Shown: piece after piece, positions 8,710 to 21,494 of the stretch | Layout: every line of letters starts with the position of its first letter | Position numbering within the stretch: the stretch's first letter is position 1 | Source of the DNA: Bugulina stolonifera | Taxonomy: Eukaryota; Bryozoa; Gymnolaemata; Cheilostomatida; Bugulidae | Assembly (NCBI GenBank): GCA_935421135.1 | Contig: OW285188.1 | Span: 9,962,733 to 10,026,732, forward strand | Length of the DNA stretch: 64,000 bases | Direction: 5' to 3' | Notes under the pieces: generated by a model | Database searches by the model: none | What the model saw: the letters and a program-made list of their open reading frames with translations, nothing else | What the model was told of the DNA's origin: nothing | Position numbers and translations under genes: made by a program

Positions 8710-8842
8710 AACAACACATGAAACAAAACTCAAGTAGTTGGTACCACAATCTATCTGACCAATCAGAGTGGAATAGCTCTCCTGCTCCATAGATGGCGTT
8801 GATAATGCACGGATTAAAGAATGCCAACCGCTTATAGCCAGT

Positions 8843-8962
8843 GTCTACGGCCATATCACATTGGAAACGCCAGTTCCCGCCCGATCACTGAAGCTAAGCG
8901 ATGTTGAGCCTGCGCAAGTACCAGGACGGGTGACCGCCTGGGAACGCCAGGTACCGTAGACC
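8843..8962 (+). rRNA. 5S: 5S rRNA, variant type (unit 10)
   Basis: Allele C72/G99. Confidence 0.8.
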
Positions 8963-9572
8963 TTTTGCTACAAAAAGTATATACATTTTAATTAATTACC
9001 TGAATGTACATTTAACTCCGTGTGGGTTACTCGCATTCAAATATCTTCCGCGGGTCGTATACATGCATGCCAGGGTCATTATAATTAAGTCCAGTGTGAG
9101 TACCTGCCACTAAAACAGATCAGGATGACAGCAGTGAAGAGCTGGAAAGCGCATAAAGCGACGCAATCGCAGACACTGTTAGACAGGCCGGGCAAGTTAA
9201 GAGAAATGAGGAATGCGCGCCATCTAACAGTCGTCATCGCATTATTACATCTGAAATAATTCAGATCAGATGAAACTCAATGTCAACTAATGAATCGAGA
9301 ATAACATCGGTTCATCAGTTGACCGTGCGTGCTGTTAACAGTGTCACATAGGCTGCATCATGTGTTGTGCAAAACGAGGATTCACTCTGTAGCCAAAAGT
9401 TCATAAATACCACCGCAGGAGCAGTAAAGCAAGTACAATAGTCTAGCAATTGAGGGATACCAACTCTTAAAGACAAATGTTACCAGTGGGTAAAATATTG
9501 AATTGTGATATAAAATGGCTTTTCAGCTGTCCATGACAGGTGGGAAAAAAAAGTTGACTACTACTGCAGCAA

Positions 9573-9692
9573 AAGCCTACAGCACCTGGTATTCCCAGGC
9601 GGTCACCCATCCAAGTACTAACCAGGCTCAACGTTGCTTAGCTTCAGTGATCGGACGAGAACTGGCGTTTTCAACGTGATATGGCCGTAGAC
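9573..9692 (-). rRNA. 5S: 5S rRNA, main type (unit 10)
   Basis: Majority sequence. Spacer c, leader II. Confidence 0.95.
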
Positions 9693-9825
9693 AACAACAC
9701 ATGAAACAAAACTCAAGTAGTTGGTACCACAATCTATCTGACCAATCAGAGTGGAATAGCTCTCCTGCTCCATAGATAGCGTTGATAATGCACGGATTAA
9801 AGAATGCCAACCGCGTATAGCCAGT

Positions 9826-9945
9826 GTCTACGGCCATATCACATTGGAAACGCCAGTTCCCGCCCGATCACTGAAGCTAAGCGATGTTGAGCCTGCGTAA
9901 GTACCAGGACGGGTGACCGCCTGGGAACGCCAGGTACCGTAGACC
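9826..9945 (+). rRNA. 5S: 5S rRNA, variant type (unit 11)
   Basis: Allele T72/G99. Confidence 0.8.
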
Positions 9946-10556
9946 TTTTGCTACAAAAAGTATATACATTTTAATTAATTACCTGAATGTACATTTAACT
10001 CCGTGTGGGTTACTCGCATTCAAATATCTTCCGCGGGTCGTATACATGCATGCCAGGGTCATTATAATTAAGTCCAGTGTGAGTACCTGCCACTAAAACA
10101 GATCAGGATGACAGCAGTAAAGAGCTGGAAAGCGCATAGTGCGACGCAATCGCAGACACTGTTAGACAGGCCCGGCAAGGTAAAGAGAAATGAGGAATGC
10201 GCGCCATCTAACAGTCGTCATCGCATTATTACATCTGAAATAATTCAGATCAGATGAAACTCAATATCAACTAATGAATCGAGAATAACATCGGTTCATC
10301 AGTTGACCGTGCGTGCTGTTAACAGTGTCACATAGGCTGCATCATGTGTTGTGCAAAACGAGGATTCACTCTGTAGCCAAAAGTTCATAAATACCACCGC
10401 AGGAGCAGTAAAGCAAGTACAATAGTCTAGCAATTGAGGGATACCAACTCTTAAAGACAAATGTTACCAGTGGGTAAAATATTGAATTGTGATATAAAAT
10501 GGCTTTTCAGCTGTCCATGACAGGTGGGAAAAAAAAGTTGACTACTACTGCAGCAA

Positions 10557-10676
10557 AAGCCTACAGCACCTGGTATTCCCAGGCGGTCACCCATCCAAGT
10601 ACTAACCAGGCTCAACGTTGCTTAGCTTCAGTGATCGGACGAGAACTGGCGTTTTCAACGTGATATGGCCGTAGAC
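10557..10676 (-). rRNA. 5S: 5S rRNA, main type (unit 11)
   Basis: Majority sequence. Spacer b2, leader I. Confidence 0.95.
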
Positions 10677-10809
10677 AACAACACATGAAACAAAACTCAA
10701 GTAGTTGGTACCACAATCTATCTGACCAATCAGAGTGGAATAGCTCTCCTGCTCCATAGATGGCGTTGATAATGCACGGATTAAAGAATGCCAACCGCTT
10801 ATAGCCAGT

Positions 10810-10929
10810 GTCTACGGCCATATCACATTGGAAACGCCAGTTCCCGCCCGATCACTGAAGCTAAGCGATGTTGAGCCTGCGCAAGTACCAGGACGGGTGA
10901 CCGCCTGGGAACGCCAGGTACCGTAGACC
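10810..10929 (+). rRNA. 5S: 5S rRNA, variant type (unit 12)
   Basis: Allele C72/G99. Confidence 0.8.
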
Positions 10930-11539
10930 TTTTGCTACAAAAAGTATATACATTTTAATTAATTACCTGAATGTACATTTAACTCCGTGTGGGTTACTCG
11001 CATTCAAATATCTTCCGCGGGTCGTATACATGCATGCCAGGGTCATTATAATTAAGTCCAGTGTGAGTACCTGCCACTAAAACAGATCAGGATGACAGCA
11101 GTGAAGAGCTGGAAAGCGCATAAAGCGACGCAATCGCAGACACTGTTAGACAGGCCGGGCAAGTTAAGAGAAATGAGGAATGCGCGCCATCTAACAGTCG
11201 TCATCGCATTATTACATCTGAAATAATTCAGATCAGATGAAACTCAATGTCAACTAATGAATCGAGAATAACATCGGTTCATCAGTTGACCGTGCGTGCT
11301 GTTAACAGTGTCACATAGGCTGCATCATGTGTTGTGCAAAACGAGGATTCACTCTGTAGCCAAAAGTTCATAAATACCACCGCAGGAGCAGTAAAGCAAG
11401 TACAATAGTCTAGCAATTGAGGGATACCAACTCTTAAAGACAAATGTTACCAGTGGGTAAAATATTGAATTGTGATATAAAATGGCTTTTCAGCTGTCCA
11501 TGACAGGTGGGAAAAAAAAGTTGACTACTACTGCAGCAA

Positions 11540-11659
11540 AAGCCTACAGCACCTGGTATTCCCAGGCGGTCACCCATCCAAGTACTAACCAGGCTCAACG
11601 TTGCTTAGCTTCAGTGATCGGACGAGAACTGGCGTTTTCAACGTGATATGGCCGTAGAC
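11540..11659 (-). rRNA. 5S: 5S rRNA, main type (unit 12)
   Basis: Majority sequence. Spacer c, leader II. Confidence 0.95.
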
Positions 11660-11792
11660 AACAACACATGAAACAAAACTCAAGTAGTTGGTACCACAAT
11701 CTATCTGACCAATCAGAGTGGAATAGCTCTCCTGCTCCATAGATAGCGTTGATAATGCACGGATTAAAGAATGCCAACCGCGTATAGCCAGT

Positions 11793-11912
11793 GTCTACGG
11801 CCATATCACATTGGAAACGCCAGTTCCCGCCCGATCACTGAAGCTAAGCGATGTTGAGCCTGCGTAAGTACCAGGACGGGTGACCGCCTGGGAACGCCAG
11901 GTACCGTAGACC
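11793..11912 (+). rRNA. 5S: 5S rRNA, variant type (unit 13)
   Basis: Allele T72/G99. Confidence 0.8.
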
Positions 11913-12522
11913 TTTTGCTACAAAAAGTATATACATTTTAATTAATTACCTGAATGTACATTTAACTCCGTGTGGGTTACTCGCATTCAAATATCTTCCG
12001 CGGGTCGTATACATGCATGCCAGGGTCATTATAATTAAGTCCAGTGTGAGTACCTGCCACTAAAACAGATCAGGATGACAGCAGTGAAGAGCTGGAAAGC
12101 GCATAGTGCGACGCAATCGCAGACACTGTTAGACAGGCCGGGCAAGTTAAGAGAAATGAGGAATGCGCGCCATCTAACAGTCGTCATCGCATTATTACAT
12201 CTGAAATAATTCAGATCAGATGAAACTCAATATCAACTAATGAATCGAGAATAACATCGGTTCATCAGTTGACCGTGCGTGCTGTTAACAGTGTCACATA
12301 GGCTGCATCATGTGTTGTGCAAAACGAGGATTCACTCTGTAGCCAAAAGTTCATAAATACCACCGCAGGAGCAGTAAAGCAAGTACAATAGTCTAGCAAT
12401 TGAGGGATACCAACTCTTAAAGACAAATGTTACCAGTGGGTACAATATTGAATTGTGATATAAAATGGCTTTTCAGCTGTCCATGACAGGTGGGAAAAAA
12501 AAGTTGACTACTACTGCAGCAA

Positions 12523-12642
12523 AAGCCTACAGCACCTGGTATTCCCAGGCGGTCACCCATCCAAGTACTAACCAGGCTCAACGTTGCTTAGCTTCAGTGA
12601 TCGGACGAGAACTGGCGTTTTCAACGTGATATGGCCGTAGAC
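12523..12642 (-). rRNA. 5S: 5S rRNA, main type (unit 13)
   Basis: Majority sequence. Spacer a, leader Ic. Confidence 0.95.
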
Positions 12643-12775
12643 AACAACACACGAAACAAAACTCAAGTAGTTGGTACCACAATCTATCTGACCAATCAGA
12701 GTGGAATAGCTCTCCTGCTCCATAGATGGCGTTGATAATGCACGGATTAAAGAATGCCAACCGCTTATAGCCAGT

Positions 12776-12895
12776 GTCTACGGCCATATCACATTGGAAA
12801 CGCCAGTTCCCGCCCGATCACTGAAGCTAAGCGATGTTGAGCCTGCGCAAGTACCAGGACGGGTGACCGCCTGGGAACGCCAGGTACCGTAGACC
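12776..12895 (+). rRNA. 5S: 5S rRNA, variant type (unit 14)
   Basis: Allele C72/G99. Confidence 0.8.
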
Positions 12896-13506
12896 TTTTG
12901 CTACAAAAAGTATATACATTTTAATTAATTACCTGAATGTACATTTAACTCCGTGTGGGTTACTCGCATTCAAATATCTTCCGCGGGTCGTATACATGCA
13001 TGCCAGGGTCATTATAATTAAGTCCAGTGTGAGTACCTGCCACTAAAACAGATCAGGATGACAGCAGTGAAGAGCTGGAAAGCGCATAGTGCGACGCAAT
13101 CGCAGACACTGTTAGACAGGCCCGGCAAGGTAAAGAGAAATGAGGAATGCGCGCCATCTAACAGTCGTCATCGCATTATTACATCTGAAATAATTCAGAT
13201 CAGATGAAACTCAATATCAACTAATGAATCGAGAATAACATCGGTTCATCAGTTGACCGTGCGTGCTGTTAACAGTGTCACATAGGCTGCATCATGTGTT
13301 GTGCAAAACGAGGATTCACTCTGTAGCCAAAAGTTCATAAATACCACCGCAGGAGCAGTAAAGCAAGTACAATAGTCTAGCAATTGAGGGATACCAACTC
13401 TTAAAGACAAATGTTACCAGTGGGTAAAATATTGAATTGTGATATAAAATGGCTTTTCAGCTGTCCATGACAGGTGGGAAAAAAAAGTTGACTACTACTG
13501 CAGCAA

Positions 13507-13626
13507 AAGCCTACAGCACCTGGTATTCCCAGGCGGTCACCCATCCAAGTACTAACCAGGCTCAACGTTGCTTAGCTTCAGTGATCGGACGAGAACTGGC
13601 GTTTTCAACGTGATATGGCCGTAGAC
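13507..13626 (-). rRNA. 5S: 5S rRNA, main type (unit 14)
   Basis: Majority sequence. Spacer b, leader I. Confidence 0.95.
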
Positions 13627-13759
13627 AACAACACATGAAACAAAACTCAAGTAGTTGGTACCACAATCTATCTGACCAATCAGAGTGGAATAGCTCTCCT
13701 GCTCCATAGATGGCGTTGATAATGCACGGATTAAAGAATGCCAACCGCTTATAGCCAGT

Positions 13760-13879
13760 GTCTACGGCCATATCACATTGGAAACGCCAGTTCCCGCCCG
13801 ATCACTGAAGCTAAGCGATGTTGAGCCTGCGCAAGTACCAGGACGGGTGACCGCCTGGGAACGCCAGGTACCGTAGACC
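13760..13879 (+). rRNA. 5S: 5S rRNA, variant type (unit 15)
   Basis: Allele C72/G99. Confidence 0.8.
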
Positions 13880-14489
13880 TTTTGCTACAAAAAGTATATA
13901 CATTTTAATTAATTACCTGAATGTACATTTAACTCCGTGTGGGTTACTCGCATTCAAATATCTTCCGCGGGTCGTATACATGCATGCCAGGGTCATTATA
14001 ATTAAGTCCAGTGTGAGTACCTGCCACTAAAACAGATCAGGATGACAGCAGTGAAGAGCTGGAAAGCGCATAGTGCGACGCAATCGCAGACACTGTTAGA
14101 CAGGCCGGGCAAGTTAAGAGAAATGAGGAATGCGCGCCATCTAACAGTCGTCATCGCATTATTACATCTGAAATAATTCAGATCAGATGAAACTCAATAT
14201 CAACTAATGAATCGAGAATAACATCGGTTCATCAGTTGACCGTGCGTGCTGTTAACAGTGTCACATAGGCTGCATCATGTGTTGTGCGAAACGAGGATTC
14301 ACTCTGTAGCCAAAAGTTCATAAATACCACCGCAGGAGCAGTAAAGCAAGTACAATAGTCTAGCAATTGAGGGATACCAACTCTTAAAGACAAATGTTAC
14401 CAGTGGGTACAATATTGAATTGTGATATAAAATGGCTTTTCAGCTGTCCATGACAGGTGGGAAAAAAAAGTTGACTACTACTGCAGCAA

Positions 14490-14609
14490 AAGCCTACAGC
14501 ACCTGGTATTCCCAGGCGGTCACCCATCCAAGTACTAACCAGGCTCAACGTTGCTTAGCTTCAGTGATCGGACGAGAACTGGCGTTTTCAACGTGATATG
14601 GCCGTAGAC
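14490..14609 (-). rRNA. 5S: 5S rRNA, main type (unit 15)
   Basis: Majority sequence. Spacer a2, leader Ic. Confidence 0.95.
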
Positions 14610-14742
14610 AACAACACACGAAACAAAACTCAAGTAGTTGGTACCACAATCTATCTGACCAATCAGAGTGGAATAGCTCTCCTGCTCCATAGATGGCGTT
14701 GATAATGCACGGATTAAAGAATGCCAACCGCTTATAGCCAGT

Positions 14743-14862
14743 GTCTACGGCCATATCACATTGGAAACGCCAGTTCCCGCCCGATCACTGAAGCTAAGCG
14801 ATGTTGAGCCTGCGCAAGTACCAGGACGGGTGACCGCCTGGGAACGCCAGGTACCGTAGACC
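14743..14862 (+). rRNA. 5S: 5S rRNA, variant type (unit 16)
   Basis: Allele C72/G99. Confidence 0.8.
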
Positions 14863-15473
14863 TTTTGCTACAAAAAGTATATACATTTTAATTAATTACC
14901 TGAATGTACATTTAACTCCGTGTGGGTTACTCGCATTCAAATATCTTCCGCGGGTCGTATACATGCATGCCAGGGTCATTATAATTAAGTCCAGTGTGAG
15001 TACCTGCCACTAAAACAGATCAGGATGACAGCAGTGAAGAGCTGGAAAGCGCATAAAGCGACGCAATCGCAGACACTGTTAGACAGGCCGGGCAAGTTAA
15101 GAGAAATGAGGAATGCGCGCCATCTAACAGTCGTCATCGCATTATTACATCTGAAATAATTCAGATCAGATGAAACTCAATGTCAACTAATGAATCGAGA
15201 ATAACATCGGTTCATCAGTTGACCGTGCGTGCTGTTAACAGTGTCACATAGGCTGCATCATGTGTTGTGCAAAACGAGGATTCACTCTGTAGCCAAAAGT
15301 TCATAAATACCACCGCAGGAGCAGTAAAGCAAGTACAATAGTCTAGCAATTGAGGGATACCAACTCTTAAAGACAAATGTTACCAGTTGGGTAAAATATT
15401 GAATTGTGATATAAAATGGCTTTTCAGCTGTCCATGACAGGTGGGAAAAAAAAGTTGACTACTACTGCAGCAA

Positions 15474-15593
15474 AAGCCTACAGCACCTGGTATTCCCAGG
15501 CGGTCACCCATCCAAGTACTAACCAGGCTCAACGTTGCTTAGCTTCAGTGATCGGACGAGAACTGGCGTTTTCAACGTGATATGGCCGTAGAC
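15474..15593 (-). rRNA. 5S: 5S rRNA, main type (unit 16)
   Basis: Majority sequence. Spacer c with a private extra T near 15388; leader II. Confidence 0.95.
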
Positions 15594-15726
15594 AACAACA
15601 CATGAAACAAAACTCAAGTAGTTGGTACCACAATCTATCTGACCAATCAGAGTGGAATAGCTCTCCTGCTCCATAGATAGCGTTGATAATGCACGGATTA
15701 AAGAATGCCAACCGCGTATAGCCAGT

Positions 15727-15846
15727 GTCTACGGCCATATCACATTGGAAACGCCAGTTCCCGCCCGATCACTGAAGCTAAGCGATGTTGAGCCTGCGTA
15801 AGTACCAGGACGGGTGACCGCCTGGGAACGCCAGGTACCGTAGACC
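15727..15846 (+). rRNA. 5S: 5S rRNA, variant type (unit 17)
   Basis: Allele T72/G99. Its spacer has a private A-to-C at about 15972. Confidence 0.8.
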
Positions 15847-16456
15847 TTTTGCTACAAAAAGTATATACATTTTAATTAATTACCTGAATGTACATTTAAC
15901 TCCGTGTGGGTTACTCGCATTCAAATATCTTCCGCGGGTCGTATACATGCATGCCAGGGTCATTATAATTACGTCCAGTGTGAGTACCTGCCACTAAAAC
16001 AGATCAGGATGACAGCAGTGAAGAGCTGGAAAGCGCATAGTGCGACGCAATCGCAGACACTGTTAGACAGGCCGGGCAAGTTAAGAGAAATGAGGAATGC
16101 GCGCCATCTAACAGTCGTCATCGCATTATTACATCTGAAATAATTCAGATCAGATGAAACTCAATATCAACTAATGAATCGAGAATAACATCGGTTCATC
16201 AGTTGACCGTGCGTGCTGTTAACAGTGTCACATAGGCTGCATCATGTGTTGTGCGAAACGAGGATTCACTCTGTAGCCAAAAGTTCATAAATACCACCGC
16301 AGGAGCAGTAAAGCAAGTACAATAGTCTAGCAATTGAGGGATACCAACTCTTAAAGACAAATGTTACCAGTGGGTAAAATATTGAATTGTGATATAAAAT
16401 GGCTTTTCAGCTGTCCATGACAGGTGGGAAAAAAAAGTTGACTACTACTGCAGCAA

Positions 16457-16576
16457 AAGCCTACAGCACCTGGTATTCCCAGGCGGTCACCCATCCAAGT
16501 ACTAACCAGGCTCAACGTTGCTTAGCTTCAGTGATCGGACGAGAACTGGCGTTTTCAACTTGATATGGCCGTAGAC
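16457..16576 (-). rRNA. 5S: 5S rRNA, main type (unit 17), helix II damaged
   Basis: Private C17A breaks the C17-G61 pair in helix II, the only disruptive change in any main-type copy. The adjacent leader (type II) has two further private changes (at about 16628 and 16702). The spacer is g-like without c545. This copy may be a degenerating gene. Confidence 0.85.
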
Positions 16577-16709
16577 AACAACACATGAAACAAAACTCAA
16601 GTAGTTGGTACCACAATCTATCTGACCTATCAGAGTGGAATAGCTCTCCTGCTCCATAGATAGCGTTGATAATGCACGGATTAAAGAATGCCAACCGCGT
16701 AAAGCCAGT

Positions 16710-16829
16710 GTCTACGGCCATATCACATTGGAAACGCCAGTTCCCGCCCGATCACTGAAGCTAAGCGATGTTGAGCCTGCGCAAGTACCAGGACGGGTGA
16801 CCGCCTGGGAACGCCAGGTACCGTAGACC
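16710..16829 (+). rRNA. 5S: 5S rRNA, variant type (unit 18)
   Basis: Allele C72/G99. Private T-to-C about 36 bp past the gene. Confidence 0.8.
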
Positions 16830-17440
16830 TTTTGCTACAAAAAGTATATACATTTTAATTAACTACCTGAATGTACATTTAACTCCGTGTGGGTTACTCG
16901 CATTCAAATATCTTCCGCGGGTCGTATACATGCATGCCAGGGTCATTATAATTAAGTCCAGTGTGAGTACCTGCCACTAAAACAGATCAGGATGACAGCA
17001 GTGAAGAGCTGGAAAGCGCATAGTGCGACGCAATCGCAGACACTGTTAGACAGGCCCGGCAAGGTAAAGAGAAATGAGGAATGCGCGCCATCTAACAGTC
17101 GTCATCGCATTATTACATCTGAAATAATTCAGATCAGATGAAACTCAATATCAACTAATGAATCGAGAATAACATCGGTTCATCAGTTGACCGTGCGTGC
17201 TGTTAACAGTGTCACATAGGCTGCATCATGTGTTCTGCGAAACGAGGAGTCACTCTGTAGCCAAAAGTTCATAAATACCACCGCAGGAGCAGTAAAGCAA
17301 GTACAATAGTCTAGCAATTGAGGGATACCAACTCTTAAAGACAAATGTTACCAGTGGGTAAAATATTGAATTGTGATATAAAATGGCTTTTCAGCTGTCC
17401 ATGACAGGTGGGAAAAAAAAGTTGACTACTACTGCAGCAA

Positions 17441-17560
17441 AAGCCTACAGCACCTGGTATTCCCAGGCGGTCACCCATCCAAGTACTAACCAGGCTCAAC
17501 GTTGCTTAGCTTCAGTGATCGGACGAGAACTGGCGTTTTCAACGTGATATGGCCGTAGAC
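17441..17560 (-). rRNA. 5S: 5S rRNA, main type (unit 18)
   Basis: Majority sequence. First class f spacer, with a private G-to-C near 17235; leader III. Confidence 0.95.
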
Positions 17561-17693
17561 AACAACACACGAAACAAAACTCAAGTAGTTGGTACCACAA
17601 TCTATCTGACCAATCAGAGTGGAAAAGCTCTCCTGCTCCATAGATAGCGTTGATAATGCACGGATTAAAGAATGCCAACCGCGTATAGCCAGT

Positions 17694-17813
17694 GTCTACG
17701 GCCATATCACATTGGAAACGCCAGTTCCCGCCCGATCACTGAAGCTAAGCGATGTTGAGCCTGCGTAAGTACCAGGACGGGTGACCGCCTGGCAACGCCA
17801 GGTACCGTAGACC
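17694..17813 (+). rRNA. 5S: 5S rRNA, variant type (unit 19)
   Basis: First copy with allele T72/C99. C99 replaces the G of the loop E A77-G99 sheared pair. Confidence 0.75.
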
Positions 17814-18423
17814 TTTTGCTACAAAAAGTATATACATTTTAATTAATTACCTGAATGTACATTTAACTCCGTGTGGGTTACTCGCATTCAAATATCTTCC
17901 GCGGGTCGTATACATGCATGCCAGGGTCATTATAATTAAGTCCAGTGTGAGTACCTGGCACTAAAACAGATCAGGATGACAGCAGTGGAGAGCTGGAAAG
18001 CGCATAGTGCGACGCAATCGCAGACACTGTTAGACAGGCCGGGCAAGTTAAGAGAAATGAGGAATGCGCGCCATCTAACAGTCGTCATCGCATTATTACA
18101 TCTGAAATAATTCAGATCAGATGAAACTCAATATCAACTAATGAATCGAGAATAACATCGGTTCATCAGTTGACCGTGCGTGCTGTTAACAGTGTCACAT
18201 AGGCTGCATCATGTGTTGTGCAAAACGAGGATTCACTCTGTAGCCAAAAGTTCATAAATACCACCGCAGGAGCAGTAAAGCAAGTACAATAGTCTAGCAA
18301 TTGAGGGATACCAGCTCTTAAAGACAAATGTTACCAGTGGGTAAAATATTGAATTGTGACATAAAATGGCGTTTCAGCTGTCCATGACAGGTGGGAAAAA
18401 AAAGTTGACTACTACTGCAGCAA

Positions 18424-18543
18424 AAGCCTACAGCACCTGGTATTCCCAGGCGGTCACCCATCCAAGTACTAACCAGGCTCAACGTTGCTTAGCTTCAGTG
18501 ATCGGACGAGAACTGGCGTTTTCAACGTGATATGGCCGTAGAC
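18424..18543 (-). rRNA. 5S: 5S rRNA, main type (unit 19)
   Basis: Majority sequence. Spacer d on the left, with the g611 and g668 markers of class g on the right; leader IIS. Confidence 0.95.
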
Positions 18544-18676
18544 AACAACACATGAAACAAAACTCAAGTAGTTGGTACCACAATCTATCTGACCAATCAG
18601 AGTGGAATAGCTCTCCTGCTCCATAGATAGCGTTGATAATGCACGGACTAAAGAATGCCAACCGCGTATAGCCAGT

Positions 18677-18796
18677 GTCTACGGCCATATCACATTGGAA
18701 ACGCCAGTTCCCGCCCGATCACTGAAGCTAAGCGATGTTGAGCCTGCGCAAGTACCAGGACGGGTGACCGCCTGGGAACGCCAGGTACCGTAGACC
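18677..18796 (+). rRNA. 5S: 5S rRNA, variant type (unit 20)
   Basis: Allele C72/G99. Confidence 0.8.
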
Positions 18797-19407
18797 TTTT
18801 GCTACAAAAAGTATATACATTTTAATTAATTACCTGAATGTACATTTAACTCCGTGTGGGTTACTCGCATTCAAATATCTTCCGCGGGTCGTATACATGC
18901 ATGCCAGGGTCATTATAATTAAGTCCAGTGTGAGTACCTGCCACTAAAACAGATCAGGATGACAGCAGTGAAGAGCTGGAAATCGCATAGTGCGACGCAA
19001 TCGCAGACACTGTTAGACAGGCCCGGCAAGGTAAAGAGAAATGAGGAATGCGCGCCATCTAACAGTCGTCATCGCATCATTACATCTGAAATAATTCAGA
19101 TCAGATGAAACTCAATATCAACTAATGAATCGAGAATAACATCGGTTCATCAGTTGACCGTGCGTGCTGTTAACAGTGTCACATAGGCTGCATCATGTGT
19201 TGTGCGAAACGAGGGGTCACTCTGTAGCCAAAAGTTCATAAATACCACCGCAGGAGCAGTAAAGCAAGTACAATAGTCTAGCAATTGAGGGATACCAACT
19301 CTTAAAGACAAATGTTACCAGTGGGTAAAATATTGAATTGTGATATAAAATGGCTTTTCAGCTGTCCATGACAGGTGGGAAAAAAAAGTTGACTACTACT
19401 GCAGCAA

Positions 19408-19527
19408 AAGCCTACAGCACCTGGTATTCCCAAGCGGTCACCCATCCAAGTACTAACCAGGCTCAACGTTGCTTAGCTTCAGTGATCGGACGAGAACTGG
19501 CGTTTTCAACGTGATATGGCCGTAGAC
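19408..19527 (-). rRNA. 5S: 5S rRNA, main type (unit 20)
   Basis: C95T allele. Spacer e1 with an uncut T8 tract; leader I. Confidence 0.95.
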
Positions 19528-19660
19528 AACAACACATGAAACAAAACTCAAGTAGTTGGTACCACAATCTATCTGACCAATCAGAGTGGAATAGCTCTCC
19601 TGCTCCATAGATGGCGTTGATAATGCACGGATTAAAGAATGCCAACCGCTTATAGCCAGT

Positions 19661-19780
19661 GTCTACGGCCATATCACATTGGAAACGCCAGTTCCCGCCC
19701 GATCACTGAAGCTAAGCGATGTTGAGCCTGCGCAAGTACCAGGACGGGTGACCGCCTGGCAACGCCAGGTACCGTAGACC
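19661..19780 (+). rRNA. 5S: 5S rRNA, variant type (unit 21)
   Basis: Allele C72/C99, the only copy with this combination, which suggests recombination inside the gene between positions 72 and 99. Confidence 0.77.
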
Positions 19781-20391
19781 TTTTGCTACAAAAAGTATAT
19801 ACATTTTAATTAATTACCTGAATGTACATTTAACTCCGTGTGGGTTACTCGCATTCAAATATCTTCCGCGGGTCGTATACATGCATGCCAGGGTCATTAT
19901 AATTAAGTCCAGTGTGAGTACCTGCCACTAAAACAGATCAGGATGACAGCAGTGAAGAGCTGGAAAGCGCATAGTGCGACGCAATCGCAGACACTGTTAG
20001 ACAGGCCCGGCAAGGTAAAGAGAAATGAGGAATGCGCGCCATCTAACAGTCGTCATCGCATCATTACATCTGAAATAATTCAGATCAGATAAAACTCAAT
20101 ATCAACTAATGAATCGAGAATAACATCGGTTCATCAGTTGACCGTGCGTGCTGTTAACAGTGTCACATAGGCTGCATCATGTGTTGTGCGAAACGAGGGG
20201 TCACTCTGTAGCCAAAAGTTCATAAATACCACCGCAGGAGCAGTAAAGCAAGTACAATAGTCTAGCAATTGAGGGATACCAACTCTTAAAGACAAATGTT
20301 ACCAGTGGGTAAAATATTGAATTGTGATATAAAATGGCTTTTCAGCTGTCCATGACAGGTGGGAAAAAAAAGTTGACTACTACTGCAGCAA

Positions 20392-20511
20392 AAGCCTACA
20401 GCACCTGGTATTCCCAGGCGGTCACCCATCCAAGTACTAACCAGGCTCAACGTTGCTTAGCTTCAGTGATCGGACGAGAACTGGCGTTTTCAACGTGATA
20501 TGGCCGTAGAC
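20392..20511 (-). rRNA. 5S: 5S rRNA, main type (unit 21)
   Basis: Majority sequence. Spacer e2, leader I. Confidence 0.95.
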
Positions 20512-20644
20512 AACAACACATGAAACAAAACTCAAGTAGTTGGTACCACAATCTATCTGACCAATCAGAGTGGAATAGCTCTCCTGCTCCATAGATGGCG
20601 TTGATAATGCACGGATTAAAGAATGCCAACCGCTTATAGCCAGT

Positions 20645-20764
20645 GTCTACGGCCATATCACATTGGAAACGCCAGTTCCCGCCCGATCACTGAAGCTAAG
20701 CGATGTTGAGCCTGCGCAAGTACCAGGACGGGTGACCGCCTGGGAACGCCAGGTACCGTAGACC
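20645..20764 (+). rRNA. 5S: 5S rRNA, variant type (unit 22)
   Basis: Allele C72/G99. Confidence 0.8.
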
Positions 20765-21374
20765 TTTTGCTACAAAAAGTATATACATTTTAATTAATTA
20801 CCTGAATGTACATTTAACTCCGTGTGGGTTACTCGCATTCAAATATCTTCCGCGGGTCGTATACATGCATGCCAGGGTCATTATAATTAAGTCCAGTGTG
20901 AGTACCTGCCACTAAAACAGATCAGGATGACAGCAGTGAAGAGCTGGAAAGCGCATAGTGCGACGCAATCGCAGACACTGTTAGACAGGCCGGGCAAGTT
21001 AAGAGAAATGAGGAATGCGCGCCATCTAACAGTCGTCATCGCATTATTACATCTGAAATAATTCAGATCAGATGAAACTCAATATCAACTAATGAATCGA
21101 GAATAACATCGGTTCATCAGTTGACCGTGCGTGCTGTTAACAGTGTCACATAGGCTGCATCATGTGTTGTGCGAAACGAGGATTCACTCTGTAGCCAACA
21201 GTTCATAAATACCACCGCAGGAGCAGTAAAGCAAGTACAATAGTCTAGCAATTGAGGGATACCAACTCTTAAAGACAAATGTTACCAGTGGGTAAAATAT
21301 TGAATTGTGATATAAAATGGCTTTTCAGCTGTCCATGACAGGTGGGAAAAAAAAGTTGACTACTACTGCAGCAA

Positions 21375-21494
21375 AAGCCTACAGCACCTGGTATTCCCAG
21401 GCGGTCACCCATCCAAGTACTAACCAGGCTCAACGTTGCTTAGCTTCAGTGATCGGACGAGAACTGGCGTTTTCAACGTGATATGGCCGTAGAC
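21375..21494 (-). rRNA. 5S: 5S rRNA, main type (unit 22)
   Basis: Majority sequence. Spacer g (c545, without g611/g668), leader II. Confidence 0.95.

Larger units (their letters stand above)
17694..20644. repeat. Three-unit higher-order block 1 (units 19-21)
   Basis: A unit ending in a IIS leader is followed by spacer e1 (with C95T main gene) and then spacer e2. The shared core runs from the IIS leader to the end of the e2 unit. The left part of the first unit differs between blocks. Confidence 0.7.

Noticed and set aside
15904..16143. A 79-codon plus-strand open frame in unit 17
   Set aside because: It exists only because a private A-to-C change removed a stop codon in the spacer; the other 64 units are closed.
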